DNA of 64,000 bases from Clostridium grantii DSM 8605. Lineage in GTDB: Bacteria; Bacillota; Clostridia; Clostridiales; Clostridiaceae. The stretch covers positions 62,001 through 126,000 of the forward strand of contig NZ_FQXM01000009.1 of assembly GCF_900129965.1 (NCBI RefSeq). Reading direction: 5' to 3'. A program made the translations under genes and the position numbers. The notes below the pieces were generated by a model, which did not search any database, was not told where the DNA came from, and saw nothing but the letters and a program-made list of their open reading frames with translations. Positions 18,483-26,990 of this stretch are shown piece by piece. How positions within the stretch are numbered: position 1 is the stretch's first letter; each line of letters starts with the position of its first letter.

Positions 18483-18617
18483 TATAGGTATTTTCAGTTC
18501 AACTATTAATTTATACGTATCCAAAACTCCCAAAAGTCGTAGCTTTTGGAAAACTAGTTGGTGCGTCTAATTTTTAGAACAAGTGTAAATGAAGTTTTAC
18601 ATTAGGTTTCCTATAAT
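18481..18617 (-). repeat. Dispersed hairpin element, copy 1
   Basis: Read on the minus strand, about 54 bases (18481-18534) match 38088-38140 with a few differences, including an identical 22-base core (18495-18516 here, 38108-38129 there). The outer ends are weakly complementary (TATAGG...CCTATA at 18484 and 18610), so the element can fold back on itself. It lies between the clpB terminator and the ABC transporter gene. I know no named family for it. Confidence 0.65.
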
Positions 18618-18724
18618 TGTAATAAAAATGAAACCTTTATATATACAATAAAGTGTATAATTAAATGTGAATAAGTTAAAAGATAATAAAAGCTATGGTT
18701 AGCTAAATAGAAGGGGGAATTTTA

Positions 18725-19447
18725 TTGTTATTAGTTAAAGATTTAACCAAAAAGTTCGATAAGGTATTAGCTGTGGATCAACTTACTTTTCAAGTGAATA
18801 GTGGGGAAGTTGCTGTGTTACTTGGCCCAAATGGTGCAGGGAAAAGTACCACTATCAAATCAATTGCAGGATTACTTAAATATACAGGGAGTATAAAAAT
18901 TAACGGGGAAAACAATAAAAGCGTTAATGCAAAGAAAATTTTTGCTTATATTCCTGAAACTCCAGCACTTTTTGATATGCTAACAGTTGAAGAACACTTA
19001 GAGTATATTGCTCATGCATATGAAGTGGATAATTATAAGCAGCAAGCTGAAAAATTATTAACTAGATTTGATTTAATGGATAAAAGAGATAAATTAGGAA
19101 AAGAATTATCTAAAGGTATGCAACAAAAGGTAAGCATTTGTTGTGGATTATTGATAAAACCTAAAGTAATACTTTTTGATGAACCAATGATAGGGTTAGA
19201 CCCTAAAGCTATAAAAGAATTAAAAAAGGTTTTTCTTGAATTAAAAGAAGAAGGTTCTGCAGTTTTAATAAGTACTCATATAATAGATTCTATTGAAGAA
19301 ATTTGGGACAAAGCCCTTATTATGAATGAAGGAAAAATTGTTTTATTAAGAACAAGGAAAGAAATTGAAGAAACAGGAGAATCTTTAGAAGAAAGATTTT
19401 TTGAAGTGACTGAAAATACGGAAAACACTTCACCGAACATTCAATAA
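18725..19447 (+). CDS. ABC transporter ATP-binding protein
   Basis: 240 residues with Walker A GPNGAGKST near 37-45, a signature close to LSKGMQQKVSICCGL near 138, Walker B VILFDEPMIGLD near 160 and a switch His in STHIID. The start is TTG with AAGGGGG 8 bases upstream. It pairs with the membrane protein 14 bases downstream as an ABC-2-like exporter. The substrate is unknown. Confidence 0.9.
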   Translation: MLLVKDLTKKFDKVLAVDQLTFQVNSGEVAVLLGPNGAGKSTTIKSIAGLLKYTGSIKINGENNKSVNAKKIFAYIPETPALFDMLTVEEHLEYIAHAYEVDNYKQQAEKLLTRFDLMDKRDKLGKELSKGMQQKVSICCGLLIKPKVILFDEPMIGLDPKAIKELKKVFLELKEEGSAVLISTHIIDSIEEIWDKALIMNEGKIVLLRTRKEIEETGESLEERFFEVTENTENTSPNIQ

Positions 19448-19460
19448 GGAGGAATTTTAA

Positions 19461-21029
19461 ATGGGTCCATTATTTTATATAATGAGGAAAAGTTTTAAAA
19501 ATACTTTATTAAGTTTAAAGAAAAAACCACTAGCTTTGATTGCTTATATTTTAGCAGCAGTAATTTTTATAGGTATGGTAGTGCTAAGTTTTATTATGCC
19601 TTCAAACGCAATAGCTAATGCCTCACCAGAAATTTTTGGTATGATTATAACGGGTATCATAATTAGTTTTACATTAATAGCTGTAAAAACAGCTGTAAAA
19701 AGTGGGGGAACTTTCTTTAGACAATCAGATGTAAATATGGTTTTTACATCTCCAATATCTGAAAAAAAAGTGCTTGTCTATGGATTTATTAAGCAATTGT
19801 ATAAGATAGTATTTTTTCTGTTTATTATTATGTTTCAAATTCCTAATTTAAAAAATAATTTTTCTTTAACAAATAAAGGAATTGGTATTATTTTATTCGC
19901 TATGTTCATGTACTTTATGACAATTGGGGTTATATCTATATTGATTTATTCTTTTTCATCTAAAAGCAAAAAATCCACCAATTTAGTTAATAAAATAATT
20001 CTTATTATATGGGTTATATTAGCAGTTGCTTTTATTATGGAGTTTCTAAAAACTAATGATATTTTATTATCAGCAAAAATCGTACTGAATTCTCAATTTA
20101 TTACGTATTTACCTTTCTTTGGATGGATAAAGAGTTTGTTTATGTATGCGGTTGGAGTGGGGAATACATCTATATTGATGAATGGAGCTTTATTGATTCT
20201 ATTTTATGGCTTAATGGTTGCTTTATTAATTATGACAAATACGGATTATTACGAAGATGTCTTGCAAGCTACTGAAAATTATGAAGAAGCAATTACTATG
20301 AAAAAAGAAGGCAAAACAATGTATGGGACAATGAAAAACAAAAAGTTGAGAAAAGTAAAGTCTAATTTTACTTTTGTAGGTGCAAAGGTTATTTTTCAAA
20401 GGCATATGCTAGAATATAGAAAAGCAGGATTTTTGTTTGTTGATATATTTACTTTAATTATTGTAGGGTCCTCTATTGTTTTTTCTTCTTTTATGCAAAT
20501 TGGAGGAATGGATAGTGTAATGTATTTTTCTATTTATATGTTACTTATTTTTTCTTTTCAGGGAAAGTGGATTTATGAGAGTAGTAAGCCTTATATATAT
20601 TTGATACCAGCAACATCTTTTAATAAAGTGTTTTATGCTACTTTAGCCGATAATATAAAACATCTAGTAGATGGAATAGTATTATTTACATTAGCGGGCA
20701 TTATGCAAAAATCAGATTTACTTACTATAATTCTATGTATTCTTGTATTTACAACTTATGGATCTGTTTTTACATATGGAGACGTGCTTTCAAGAAGAAT
20801 TTTAGGGGGAACTCACAGTAAAAATTTATCTTTCTTTCTTAAATTTATTTTAATTATTATTATTATAATTCCAGGTATTGCAGTAAATATTGCTATATTG
20901 ATTATTTTTAAAGAATTAGTTTTTGTTAGATATTTAGCATATCTAGCTATGATAGTTTATAATTTGATTGTTTCAGGAATACTATTATTTGCATCAAAGG
21001 GCATATTTGAAGATATTGAAATGGAATAA
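19461..21029 (+). CDS. ABC exporter permease
   Basis: 522 residues with about eleven hydrophobic helices in two halves and a soluble loop around residues 265-310. It resembles large clostridial and bacillar putative ABC exporter permeases. AAGGAGG precedes the ATG and the ATPase gene is immediately upstream, so the two form one exporter. No substrate clue is present in flanking genes. Confidence 0.82.
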   Translation: MGPLFYIMRKSFKNTLLSLKKKPLALIAYILAAVIFIGMVVLSFIMPSNAIANASPEIFGMIITGIIISFTLIAVKTAVKSGGTFFRQSDVNMVFTSPISEKKVLVYGFIKQLYKIVFFLFIIMFQIPNLKNNFSLTNKGIGIILFAMFMYFMTIGVISILIYSFSSKSKKSTNLVNKIILIIWVILAVAFIMEFLKTNDILLSAKIVLNSQFITYLPFFGWIKSLFMYAVGVGNTSILMNGALLILFYGLMVALLIMTNTDYYEDVLQATENYEEAITMKKEGKTMYGTMKNKKLRKVKSNFTFVGAKVIFQRHMLEYRKAGFLFVDIFTLIIVGSSIVFSSFMQIGGMDSVMYFSIYMLLIFSFQGKWIYESSKPYIYLIPATSFNKVFYATLADNIKHLVDGIVLFTLAGIMQKSDLLTIILCILVFTTYGSVFTYGDVLSRRILGGTHSKNLSFFLKFILIIIIIIPGIAVNIAILIIFKELVFVRYLAYLAMIVYNLIVSGILLFASKGIFEDIEME

Positions 21030-21112
21030 ACTATTTTATAGGATAGTATTAAACTTGTAATGGAAATTATATTGTACTTAAATTAAAGCAATTTTTTTAA
21101 ACAGCTAAAAAA

Positions 21113-21153
21113 TCCTTAATTCGTTAATAAAAAGAATTAAGGAGCTTTTTTTT
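21113..21153 (+). terminator. Rho-independent terminator of the ABC operon
   Basis: TCCTTAATTC...GAATTAAGGA stem (21113-21122 with 21134-21143) followed by GCTTTTTTTT. Confidence 0.9.
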
Positions 21154-21305
21154 GAAAGGAAACAGGAAATTGGGTTTCTGATATTGGATAACTCCTAATT
21201 AGTATATTAAATATATAATTGTTAAAAATAATATTAAGATAATTATTGAAAGTAGCTTTAATAAAAAAATCCACTTGATGACAAATTATATATGGAGGAT
21301 AGTTT

Positions 21306-22205
21306 ATGAGAAAAAATAGGGTGATTACTATATTAATATTAATATTTATTACATCTACAGGTGGATATATTTTTTATCAATATAAAAGAATTAATAAAAT
21401 AATTAATAAAGTAGAGATAAATCATTCAAGTGAAATTTTAGAGATAAATGAAGAAACTAATAAAGAATCAAAAAAGTTATCTATATATAATTTTGTGTTA
21501 TTTGGATTAGATAGAAGAGAAAAAAGTGAAGATGCACGTTCGGATAGTATTATTATAGTTACTATAGATGAAAAAAATAATAAAATCAAACTTTCCTCTA
21601 TTATGAGGGATACTTATGTATCTATTAAGGGACATGGCAAAAGTAAAATTAATCACGCTTATGCTTATGGAGGACCAGAATTAGCAATAAAAACAATAAA
21701 TAAAAATTTTGAATTAAATATACAAGAATATGTAGCGGTTAATTTTTGGGATGTTATAGAAATTGTTGATTTAATAGGTGGGGTTAATGTAGACATTCAT
21801 GAAGATGAAGTTAAGCATGTTCATGGTATAGATAAAGTAGGAAATTATAATTTGAACGGAAGTCAAGCTTTGGATTACTCTAGAATTAGATATGCAGAAG
21901 GAGGAGATTATGTAAGAACGGATAGGCAGAGAAAGATTTTAACAACTATGTATAATAAAATAATGAATTTAGAGGATAAGGATAAGTATAATTTACTGTC
22001 TCAAATAACATTAAATATTGAAACTAGTATGGATAATGATTTTATTTTAAAATTAGCTTCTTCAGTTATTTCTAATAAAATTACATCTATTGAAGAAAAA
22101 AGATTTCCCCTAGAAGGAGAAGATAAAAAGATTAAAGGAGTGTATTATCTTGTTACAGATATAGAAGAGATGAATACAGATATGAAAAAGTTTATATTCA
22201 ACTAA
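21306..22205 (+). CDS. LytR-CpsA-Psr (LCP) family cell wall ligase
   Basis: 299 residues. There is one N-terminal transmembrane helix (about 7-25), then the LCP domain with FGLDRREKSEDARSDSI, the phosphate-binding RDTYV, INHAYAYGG, DLIGGV and LDYSRIRYAEGGDYVRTDRQRKIL. LCP enzymes attach teichoic acid or other secondary polymers to peptidoglycan from lipid-linked donors, outside the membrane. GGAGGATAGTTT precedes the ATG. It stands alone between terminators. Confidence 0.9.
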   Translation: MRKNRVITILILIFITSTGGYIFYQYKRINKIINKVEINHSSEILEINEETNKESKKLSIYNFVLFGLDRREKSEDARSDSIIIVTIDEKNNKIKLSSIMRDTYVSIKGHGKSKINHAYAYGGPELAIKTINKNFELNIQEYVAVNFWDVIEIVDLIGGVNVDIHEDEVKHVHGIDKVGNYNLNGSQALDYSRIRYAEGGDYVRTDRQRKILTTMYNKIMNLEDKDKYNLLSQITLNIETSMDNDFILKLASSVISNKITSIEEKRFPLEGEDKKIKGVYYLVTDIEEMNTDMKKFIFN

Positions 22206-22391
22206 TAAATACATATATGGCAATAGAATAATGAATTTTTAAAATCACATAGTAGGACTATTTATTTTTATATATTGTAAATTAAACCAGTATTATATAT
22301 AATAGTAATTGTTGGATTCTTTTAATCTAAAAATTTATTATATTTTAATAGATATTAAAATATAATAAATTAAATAAAGAGGTGATTTAAT

Positions 22392-23651
22392 TTGAATTAT
22401 GATTTTGCCATTAATGTTAATGAATATTTTACTTTAAATAAACTATCTTTAGGTGCATTTATAAATGCAGTTCTTGCGATGGTTTTCTTTATAGTATTTT
22501 TTTGTAGCTATTTTTTTGTGTTCAAAAATAAATTAATATATTTCATGTCAAAATTCTCATTCTTTATTTTTTTAATAACACTTTCATTTGGATTTTTCAC
22601 AAATAGTAGATCCATTATGGGGGTAACTTATTGGCATAAAATCTGTTTTATTTCAAGTTATATGCTATACTACACCATAATACAAATAAATGAATTGATT
22701 ACTTTAAATGATTTTAAAATATATAAAAAAGTAATGAAGATAGTAATAGTATTAGTTACTATTTTATTATTTTTGGATAAAGGCTATATTTTAGGACAGG
22801 AAGTAATTTTTGATAAATATCCTCATTTAAGTTCAGGAAAATTCTATTATATATTTGCTTATATAATACCTATAAGCGTAATTATTAATAATTATAAGAC
22901 TGCAAGAAAAAATATTACGATTAAAGATAGGAATTTGTCTATAATTAAAATTTTTGATATATTAATAGTGATTAATCTTATGATTTCATTGATATCAATC
23001 AAAATTAATGAATTACAAAATTTGCTTTGGTTTTTTTTGATAGCTTTAGTTGTTATAATTATCATAGCAATTATTAAAAACCAAAATAAACTTTCTAAAG
23101 AGTTACAACAATCAATAAAGGATAAAGAGGATCTTTATGAAAAAGTAACTAGAAGTTCGTTGACTGGTGTTTACTCAAGAAGTTATGTGCGTGATATGTT
23201 TAATGAGTACAGCTTTAAAAATAAAAATGATAATGATTTAAAAAAAAATCATTGGGTTGCATTTATGGACATAGATAATTTCAAAAAAATAAATGATTTT
23301 TATGGACATGTAGTTGGGGATAAAATACTGAAAGAATTTGGAGAAATACTTTTAAAGAACAGTAAAGAAAATTATATACCATCAAGATATGGTGGAGATG
23401 AGTTTATGATTCTTATTAAAGAAGCTGATAAAAAAGAAGTTGAACATTATTTTGATAAAATATTACTGGAATTTGAAGAAAAAATAAATATAATATTAAA
23501 TGAAAATAATAAATTTAGTGTTGGTCTGAGTATAGGAATAGTGGGATCAAACAATATAGGAGTAGATTTTCAAGAAACAATAATGATAGCGGATAATACA
23601 ATGTATAAAGCAAAAGCAAAAGGTGGTAATAGATATTATTTTTTTGATTAA
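22392..23651 (+). CDS. Membrane GGDEF-domain protein (diguanylate cyclase)
   Basis: 419 residues from a TTG start with AGAGGTGA about 10 bases upstream. The N-terminal half has six or seven hydrophobic helices. A GGDEF domain follows from about residue 245, with LTGVYSRSYVRDMF, MDIDNFKKIND and an intact active site RYGGDEFM. It should make cyclic di-GMP. No clear I-site RxxD is seen five residues before the GGDEF. The sensory input is unknown. Confidence 0.88.
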   Translation: MNYDFAINVNEYFTLNKLSLGAFINAVLAMVFFIVFFCSYFFVFKNKLIYFMSKFSFFIFLITLSFGFFTNSRSIMGVTYWHKICFISSYMLYYTIIQINELITLNDFKIYKKVMKIVIVLVTILLFLDKGYILGQEVIFDKYPHLSSGKFYYIFAYIIPISVIINNYKTARKNITIKDRNLSIIKIFDILIVINLMISLISIKINELQNLLWFFLIALVVIIIIAIIKNQNKLSKELQQSIKDKEDLYEKVTRSSLTGVYSRSYVRDMFNEYSFKNKNDNDLKKNHWVAFMDIDNFKKINDFYGHVVGDKILKEFGEILLKNSKENYIPSRYGGDEFMILIKEADKKEVEHYFDKILLEFEEKINIILNENNKFSVGLSIGIVGSNNIGVDFQETIMIADNTMYKAKAKGGNRYYFFD

Positions 23652-23654
23652 TAG

Positions 23655-23725
23655 AAAAAAGTTGTGATCTACATAGGATATGTTTTTATGAAAAAGCATA
23701 TATGTGGAAATCGCAACTTTTTATT
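23655..23725. terminator. Bidirectional terminator between convergent genes
   Basis: A long imperfect stem from AAAAAAGTTGTGAT to ATCGCAACTTTTT with CATATG/CATAT inner pairing, T tracts on both sides, between the GGDEF and VanX-like genes. Confidence 0.8.
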
Positions 23726-23750
23726 TTAGGTTAAATTATTTTACATAAAA

Positions 23751-24650
23751 TTATTTTATATCAAAGTCAAAATAAGTATCTTTATAAGGTTCATTTACTA
23801 AAGTGTAGTGCCACCATTCATTTTTATAGTACTTAAATCCATGTTTCTCCATTGTAGATTTTAATAAAGCACGATTCTCTTTTTGTATTGCAGAAAGATT
23901 TTCATAATAAAAGTGAGCTTGTACACCAAAAAAATCAAATTCCGTACCCATATCCAGTTCTTCACAATTTTCAAGACTTATGATAGTTAAATCTACAGTA
24001 CTACCTCTTGAATGACCTGATTTACTAGCAATATACCCACTTGGAATTAAAGTGGATTTATCTAAATCTGGATAATGAATTTCTTTTGTAGCAAGATCGC
24101 TTTCATCAGAAGCCCATTGAACAAAATTATTTACTGCCTTTTGAGGCCTATATCCGTCGAAAATTTTAAGGCCAAGAGATTTTTCATTTAAATCATTTTG
24201 AACTAATGATAAAGCAATAGCTGATTCTTTGCTTAAAATAGCTAAATTAGAACTATATCCATCAATGATCTTTCCAACAAAATTATCTTTTGAAGAATAC
24301 TTTGCATCTACAACAATATTAGGAATAATATCATCTACATAAACAAATCCTTCTGGAAGTTCATATGATTTTTCAGGTTTTTGTTGTTCAATTACAATAG
24401 AATCTTCTATAGGTGTAATTTTCGATGTAACTTCTTTTTCATCAATAACAGATTTTTCTAGTATTTTCATTTCTGCATTATCCTCACTTATAATATTTGT
24501 TTTATTATTTTTTTCTGTTTGTACATTTTCAGAATTAGTTGTGGTATTAGTGGAATTATTTTCTTCAATATTATTAGAGCAACTTGATAATGAAAATATG
24601 AGTATTAAAGTTACTAATAAAATAAATATATGCTTTTTTGTATGGTTCAT
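23751..24650 (-). CDS. D-Ala-D-Ala dipeptidase-like lipoprotein (peptidase M15D, VanX/DdpX-like)
   Basis: 299 residues. A lipoprotein signal ends in LSSC (Cys24). A disordered Asn/Thr/Lys/Glu-rich linker to about residue 95 is followed by an M15D zinc peptidase domain. It has IFDGYRPQKAV, the zinc motif SGHSRGSTVDLTI (His and Asp) and the Glu/His pair in NEWWHYTL. Enzymes of this group cleave D-Ala-D-Ala. Membrane anchoring with a long linker suggests a role outside the cell in wall turnover rather than cytoplasmic vancomycin resistance; no vanH/vanA genes are nearby. Confidence 0.87.
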   Translation of the reverse strand: MNHTKKHIFILLVTLILIFSLSSCSNNIEENNSTNTTTNSENVQTEKNNKTNIISEDNAEMKILEKSVIDEKEVTSKITPIEDSIVIEQQKPEKSYELPEGFVYVDDIIPNIVVDAKYSSKDNFVGKIIDGYSSNLAILSKESAIALSLVQNDLNEKSLGLKIFDGYRPQKAVNNFVQWASDESDLATKEIHYPDLDKSTLIPSGYIASKSGHSRGSTVDLTIISLENCEELDMGTEFDFFGVQAHFYYENLSAIQKENRALLKSTMEKHGFKYYKNEWWHYTLVNEPYKDTYFDFDIK

Positions 24651-25099
24651 AGTTCCCTCCTATTTAAAATTGTCTTAAAAAATTAATCTATATTTCAGTA
24701 TAATAATATCACAAATTTCCTTTTGAGAGTAAATCTATTCGTAATAACTATAATAACTATAGTAGCTTAGAATATAAATTGATAAATTAATGAAAATTAT
24801 CTTTGGAAACATAATGATTATGATAAGTATAATTTGAAAAGGAATACATTGATAAATTAATAAAAAAAATACCAAAAATATGATTATTAATCAAAAAAAG
24901 CTTGATTTTGTTAATAATAAATGATATATTCAATATAATAATTAACAGTTTAACAATAAGGCAATAAAAAAAATTATTAAATTGGCAATAGGTTATGACT
25001 TTATAAAAGATTCTTATTTAAATTGGTTTAATAACCATAAAAATTAATTGCAATTTTTATGGTTAAATAAAAATAAAATAGGTGTAAGGAGGAGTTAAA
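24651..25099. other. Regulatory region between vanX-like gene and nifH
   Basis: 449 AT-rich bases with no gene. The notable element is the inverted repeat at 25032-25065 just before nifH. No convincing sigma-54 -24/-12 promoter is seen. Confidence 0.6.
25032..25065 (+). promoter_or_regulatory. Perfect inverted repeat upstream of nifH
   Basis: Fourteen-base arms (25032-25045, containing AACCATAAAAATT, and 25052-25065) around a 6-base loop, ending 34 bases before the nifH ATG. There is no T run after it, so it is not a simple terminator. It may be an operator or a 5' mRNA hairpin controlling nifH. Confidence 0.7.
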
Positions 25100-25936
25100 A
25101 TGAGACAAGTAGCTATTTATGGAAAAGGTGGAATCGGGAAATCTACAACAACACAAAATTTAACAGCAGGTTTAGCAGAAATGGGTAAAAAAATAATGGT
25201 AGTTGGATGCGATCCTAAAGCAGATTCAACAAGATTACTATTAGGTGGGCTTGCACAAAAAACAGTATTGGATACTTTAAGAGATGAAGGGGAAGATATT
25301 GAATTAGATGCTATCTTAAAACCAGGGTATGGAGATATTAGATGTGTAGAGTCAGGTGGACCAGAACCAGGGGTAGGTTGTGCAGGTAGAGGAATTATAA
25401 CTTCAATAAACATGCTAGAAAATCTTGGAGCATATGAAGCTGATACAAAAGAAGAAGAACTTGATTATGTTTTTTATGATGTATTAGGAGACGTTGTATG
25501 TGGTGGTTTTGCAATGCCTATACGTGAAGGTAAAGCACAAGAAATATATATTGTTGCAAGTGGTGAAATGATGGCACTTTATGCAGCTAACAATATAGCA
25601 AAAGGTATTCAAAAATATGCAAATACTGGTGGAGTTAGATTAGGCGGAATAATTTGTAATTCAAGAAAAGTTGATAATGAAAGAGAATTGTTAGAAGCTT
25701 TTGCAAAAGAATTAGGAAGTCAATTAATTCATTTTGTTCCTAGAGATAATCAAGTACAAAAGGCTGAAATTCATAAGCAAACAGTTATTGAATTTTCACC
25801 GGAAGAAGCACAAGCAGACGAATATAGAACTTTAGCTAAAGCTATTGATAATAATAAATTATTTGTTATACCAAAACCAATGGCACAAGATAGATTAGAA
25901 GAAATATTAATGGAATTTGGATTAATGGATATTTAG
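25100..25936 (+). CDS. nifH: Nitrogenase iron protein NifH
   Basis: 278 residues. P-loop GKGGIGKS (8-15); 4Fe-4S ligands Cys94 in GVGCAGRG and Cys134 in DVVCGGFAMP; Arg97 sits at the position ADP-ribosylated in some species. It passes electrons with ATP hydrolysis to the MoFe protein as a homodimer. AAGGAGGAG lies 6 bases before the ATG. It is the first gene of the nif cluster, separated from nifI1 by a 304-base spacer, which would allow higher expression of nifH than of the later genes. Confidence 0.97.
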   Translation: MRQVAIYGKGGIGKSTTTQNLTAGLAEMGKKIMVVGCDPKADSTRLLLGGLAQKTVLDTLRDEGEDIELDAILKPGYGDIRCVESGGPEPGVGCAGRGIITSINMLENLGAYEADTKEEELDYVFYDVLGDVVCGGFAMPIREGKAQEIYIVASGEMMALYAANNIAKGIQKYANTGGVRLGGIICNSRKVDNERELLEAFAKELGSQLIHFVPRDNQVQKAEIHKQTVIEFSPEEAQADEYRTLAKAIDNNKLFVIPKPMAQDRLEEILMEFGLMDI

Positions 25937-25957
25937 TTTAATTAAAGGTTGAGAGTT

Positions 25958-25988
25958 GAGAATTGAGTGTTGTAGAGAATTGAGTGTT
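25958..25988 (+). repeat. 14-base direct repeat after nifH
   Basis: GAGAATTGAGTGTT occurs at 25958-25971 and again at 25975-25988, preceded by a degenerate GAGAGTTGAG. It lies in the nifH-nifI1 spacer. Confidence 0.8.
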
Positions 25989-26010
25989 ATAAATGGAGGT
26001 TTCATTAAAA

Positions 26011-26094
26011 TGAGCTTATTAGTTTATAAAAAAAGATACACCCTACGAATTTGGCGAGACGAGGGGTGCACCTTGACTATTGAAAATGAGATAT
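26011..26094 (+). CDS. Possible 28-residue small ORF in the nifH-nifI1 spacer
   Basis: ATG at 26011 with GGAGG about 10 bases upstream, encoding a short basic peptide beginning MSLLVYKKRYTLRIWRDEG. No family is recognised. The same bases include complementary CACCC and GGGGTG stretches that could form a hairpin, so the segment may act as mRNA structure rather than code. It is listed because of the good ribosome binding site only. Confidence 0.25.
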
Positions 26095-26240
26095 AGCTTA
26101 ATTGCCATACCCATATTTTCACTTATTTGAAATATCTCTTAAGCTCTCTTAAAATCAATGAATGTTAAAAGTGATGTCGAATTATGTAGAAAGTCAGTAT
26201 CATCAATATTATATCAAAAAATAATGGGAGGGTCAATATT

Positions 26241-26567
26241 ATGTTTATGATTAGAGCTATTATAAGACCAGAAAAAGTTACGAATGTACTTTCAGAATTA
26301 TCTGATGCAAATTTCCCAGCAGTTACTAAAATGGATGTAGTGGGAAGAGGTAAACAAAGAGGAGTTAAAGTAGGAGATGTTCACTACGATGAGATTCAAA
26401 AAGAAATGTTGATGTTAGTTGTAAATGATGAAGATAAAGATGATGTAGTTAAAATAATAATGAAAAATGCTAAAACAGGTGAAAAAGGTGCTTTTGGTGA
26501 TGGTAAAATTTTCATCACTGAAGTTGAAGAAGCATATACAATAAGTTCTAATACAAAAGCTTTATAA
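26241..26567 (+). CDS. nifI1: PII-like nitrogenase regulator NifI1
   Basis: 108 residues of the GlnB/PII fold in the NifI1 (NifHD1) subfamily: MFMIRAIIRPEKV start, a short T-loop GRGKQRGVKVGDVHYDEIQKE, and the C-terminal GAFGDGKIFITEVEEAYTI. With NifI2 it binds and inhibits the MoFe protein when nitrogen is sufficient, relieved by 2-oxoglutarate and ATP. It lies in the conserved position between nifH and nifI2. GGGAGG lies about 10 bases before the ATG. Confidence 0.93.
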   Translation: MFMIRAIIRPEKVTNVLSELSDANFPAVTKMDVVGRGKQRGVKVGDVHYDEIQKEMLMLVVNDEDKDDVVKIIMKNAKTGEKGAFGDGKIFITEVEEAYTISSNTKAL

Positions 26568-26580
26568 GGGGGCAGAAAAA

Positions 26581-26961
26581 ATGAAAGAAGTCCTAGCCAT
26601 AATAAGAATGAATAAAATAAATGATACTAAACATGCTTTATTAAATAATGGATTTCCATCTTTCAACTGTGTAAAAGTTCTTGGTAGAGGTAAGCAAAAG
26701 GTTGATTTTTCAATGCTAGATGGAATTGATGCTGAAGCATTAGCTAAAAGCTCATGGGCTAGTAGTTTAGTTGAATCGTATAGACTTATACCAAAAAGAA
26801 TGGTTTCTTTAGTTGTAAAAGACGAGGATGTTAAAAAAGTAGTTAGTATAATAACAGATGCAAATATGACAGGTAATGCTGGAGATGGAAAAATATTTGT
26901 TGTGAATATTCCAGAAACAGTAAGGATCAGAACGGGTGAATCAAACGAGTTAGCAATTTAG
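26581..26961 (+). CDS. nifI2: PII-like nitrogenase regulator NifI2
   Basis: 126 residues, second PII-fold partner. It has MKEVLAIIRMNKINDTKHAL, the expanded T-loop GRGKQKVDFSMLDGIDAEAL typical of NifI2, and the C-terminal TGNAGDGKIFVVNIPETVRIRTGE. It forms a hetero-oligomer with NifI1 that switches nitrogenase off after ammonium addition. It starts 13 bases after nifI1 behind AAGGGGG and is followed by nifD. Confidence 0.93.
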   Translation: MKEVLAIIRMNKINDTKHALLNNGFPSFNCVKVLGRGKQKVDFSMLDGIDAEALAKSSWASSLVESYRLIPKRMVSLVVKDEDVKKVVSIITDANMTGNAGDGKIFVVNIPETVRIRTGESNELAI

Positions 26962-26990
26962 AACAGAAAATTAAAGTGAGGTGGATTATA

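Noticed and set aside
23751..24650. Vancomycin resistance vanX
   Set aside because: The protein is a lipoprotein with a long linker and no vanH/vanA/vanRS genes are adjacent; a wall-turnover dipeptidase is more likely.
24960..25030. Sigma-54 -24/-12 promoter before nifH (TTGGCAATAGGTTATGAC)
   Set aside because: The -24 part is plausible but the -12 GC element is missing at the required spacing.
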